A DNA stretch of 64,000 bases from positions 13,230,501 to 13,294,500 of the forward strand of contig NC_037641.1 in assembly GCF_003254395.2 (NCBI RefSeq). Direction: 5' to 3'. The notes below the pieces were generated by a model that was not told the origin of the DNA, searched no databases, and saw only the letters and a program-made list of their open reading frames with translations. Position 1 is the first letter of the stretch, and each line of letters begins with the position of its first letter. Position numbers and translations under genes: made by a program. The stretch comes from Apis mellifera (lineage: Eukaryota > Arthropoda > Insecta > Hymenoptera > Apidae). Below are positions 62,560 to 64,000 of the stretch, piece by piece.

Positions 62560-62765
62560 CCGCAACATTTCGAGCGAACCGTCATAAATCGGGATCGAGG
62601 ACGTTTTCCATATAATCCGTGTTTCCATGTAAATAAACCTTTTTGATTCTGGCGTTGATTTGCCTAACCGTTATTCCGCGTAATTCGTATATAATTCGAT
62701 CCGATCCTCGAGATCGAATCGCTCTATTTTCCTACGTAAACTTTAAGATTTACGTAGAGGCGCGG
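62560..62765. promoter_or_regulatory. AT-richer island with forkhead word
   Basis: CATGTAAATAAACC near 62627-62639 holds a perfect forkhead-type GTAAATAAAC word, preceded by GTCATAAATCGGG and followed by ACGTAAACTTTAAGATTTACGT, a near palindrome at about 62734-62756. No simple repeats. Confidence 0.2.
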
Positions 62766-63961
62766 ATGTACGAATCCTTGCGAATTAGTTACGGATGAAA
62801 CGGGCGAGTTCGAACTAGTTAGTAGTTGGACGACGGTTCGTGCTAGCTTCCAACGAAATAGGCGATAATCACACGCCGCGAGATGGGAAGCCGGGGAGTC
62901 GGCGATATTGAGACATCCGTGGGCCGTCCGGGTTCACAACCGACAGCTTCCACAACCAGAGTTCGTCGTTTCTCCGTAAACGGGCAGCTTAATAGGCCAC
63001 GATTATTACGAGTTCCTGGTCAGGATTGAAAACGGGTTTTTCCACGCGAGCCGATGCACATACACACACACACATACGATGCACAAACGTACACGGGCGT
63101 GGCACGAATTTTTCCAATCGATCTAATAAGACCTAATCGAGAAACGTTCGAACGTTCCAACTTTCGCACGAACGAGTCGCGGAAAAGGAAGGGAGAGGGA
63201 AAACTATCGCCAATAATTATACCCGGTCGAGGAATAACCGTATTCCTCTCTTTTTTTCCCTCGTACGAGCGATCCTTTTCTTTTTCTCTTCTTTTCCAAA
63301 GGCGCGCTCGTCGAATCCTATTCCTCTCTCTCTTTCTCCCTTCCTTCTCTCTCTTCCCTCCCCCGGGAACGGTTATATCGATGCGGTTACGTTCGGCCGG
63401 ACCGGATTCACGTAGTCCCCACGTGGTGGAAAAGTTAAAGTCGCGATGCAGATAGTCGGAGTTAGAGAGACAGGTCGTGGCCGCGCAAAAGGGAAGCGGA
63501 GTTGGGGGAGGGAGAGGGGGGAGGAAGAGGACACGACTAGCGGCACGTTTGAGTATTCAAGTCGTACCGTATCATAAACTGTCCGCCCGCGGTCCTCCCT
63601 CCTCCCCCCCTCCCCTATAACTCTTTCCATAGCTATGTTACCGCGTATGTAGCTACGTATGTCCGTCGGTTGGTTTGTCCCGCGGGTACACAAGCCTGTC
63701 CACCACTGGCACCGCTTTCTCCTCTCCTCTCCCTCTCCCCCGGTAGCCCCCCGCTCCAAACTCATCCTACTCGTTGCTCTGCCTTCTCGAAGGACGCTCC
63801 TGGTTTTCTGTTCGCGTTGCGCTGTTCACGTGTTGCGCGCGCTCGGCGAAAGAGGAGCCCAAGATGAACGCACGCGGTCCGCGGGGAGCAAAGATACGGA
63901 TGGTTTCGTCGCCAGTTCCTAGCCAACTTGTTCTTTCTTTTATACCTTGTTCTCTTCCTGC

Positions 63962-63983
63962 TTCTCTCTCTCTCTCTCTCTCT
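63962..63983. repeat. (CT) microsatellite
   Basis: CT run near the window end, continuing as TC/TTC-rich sequence to the last base. Confidence 0.85.
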
Positions 63984-64000
63984 TTTCTTTCTCTTCTTTC

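Larger units (their letters stand above)
33290..64000 (-). other. Non-coding sequence, 33-64 kb
   Basis: No exon, RNA gene or transposon was recognised in these 30 kb. If exon A belongs to a Dachsous orthologue, about five further EC repeats and a signal peptide should lie upstream on the minus strand. Their absence means the intron continues past 64000, or that the 5' exons are small and unrecognisable here. The block holds many microsatellites and texture islands near 36.37-36.54, 48.83-49.06, 55.08-55.26, 57.23-57.30 and 62.56-62.76 kb. Confidence 0.5.

Overview
This is a eukaryotic, almost entirely non-coding window, most likely from an insect and probably a hymenopteran such as a bee. 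Three things point there: exons of an insect-type giant cadherin; a decayed mariner whose termini look like the mellifera-type elements common in Hymenoptera; and a background that is roughly half G+C by eye, very rich in CpG words, and studded about once per kilobase with GA/CT dinucleotide runs. The species cannot be fixed from the sequence alone. Long open frames are frequent here by chance because the DNA is CpG-rich and full of stop-poor simple repeats, so open frame length alone was not taken as evidence of a gene.

The only confidently coding sequence is two minus-strand exons of a cadherin that matches Dachsous (Fat/Dachsous planar polarity and Hippo signalling). In transcription order these are exon A (10530 down to 10350, phase 0 to 1) and exon B (7318 down to 6851, phase 1 to 1). 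They are joined by a 3031-bp intron with canonical GT/AG ends, and together they encode consecutive extracellular cadherin repeats. I found no exon for the N-terminal repeats or signal peptide upstream (10531-64000), and none for the following repeats downstream (1-6850). Both flanks are therefore read as parts of very long introns, or, at the far upstream side, 5' non-coding sequence.

The intron between the exons holds a 929-bp mariner remnant (9395-10323), antisense to the host gene and inserted in a TA microsatellite. Its last base lies 26 nt from the exon A splice donor. It has lost its 5' third (DNA-binding domain), has His in place of the third catalytic Asp, and has an 8-nt gap in the 3' terminal repeat, yet 280 codons remain open.

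The rest is intronic DNA with many microsatellites and some islands of different texture that may be regulatory. The most interesting are: a plus-strand unit near 32.57-33.29 kb (NRF-1-type palindrome, TATA-containing palindrome, plausible 174-nt intron, and the longest open frame of the window); a strong match to the conserved CTCF core at 18105-18121; and complex-texture islands at 6.1, 19.7, 28.6, 36.4, 48.9, 55.1, 57.2 and 62.6 kb. No RNA genes, CRISPR arrays or previously undescribed multi-gene system could be supported.
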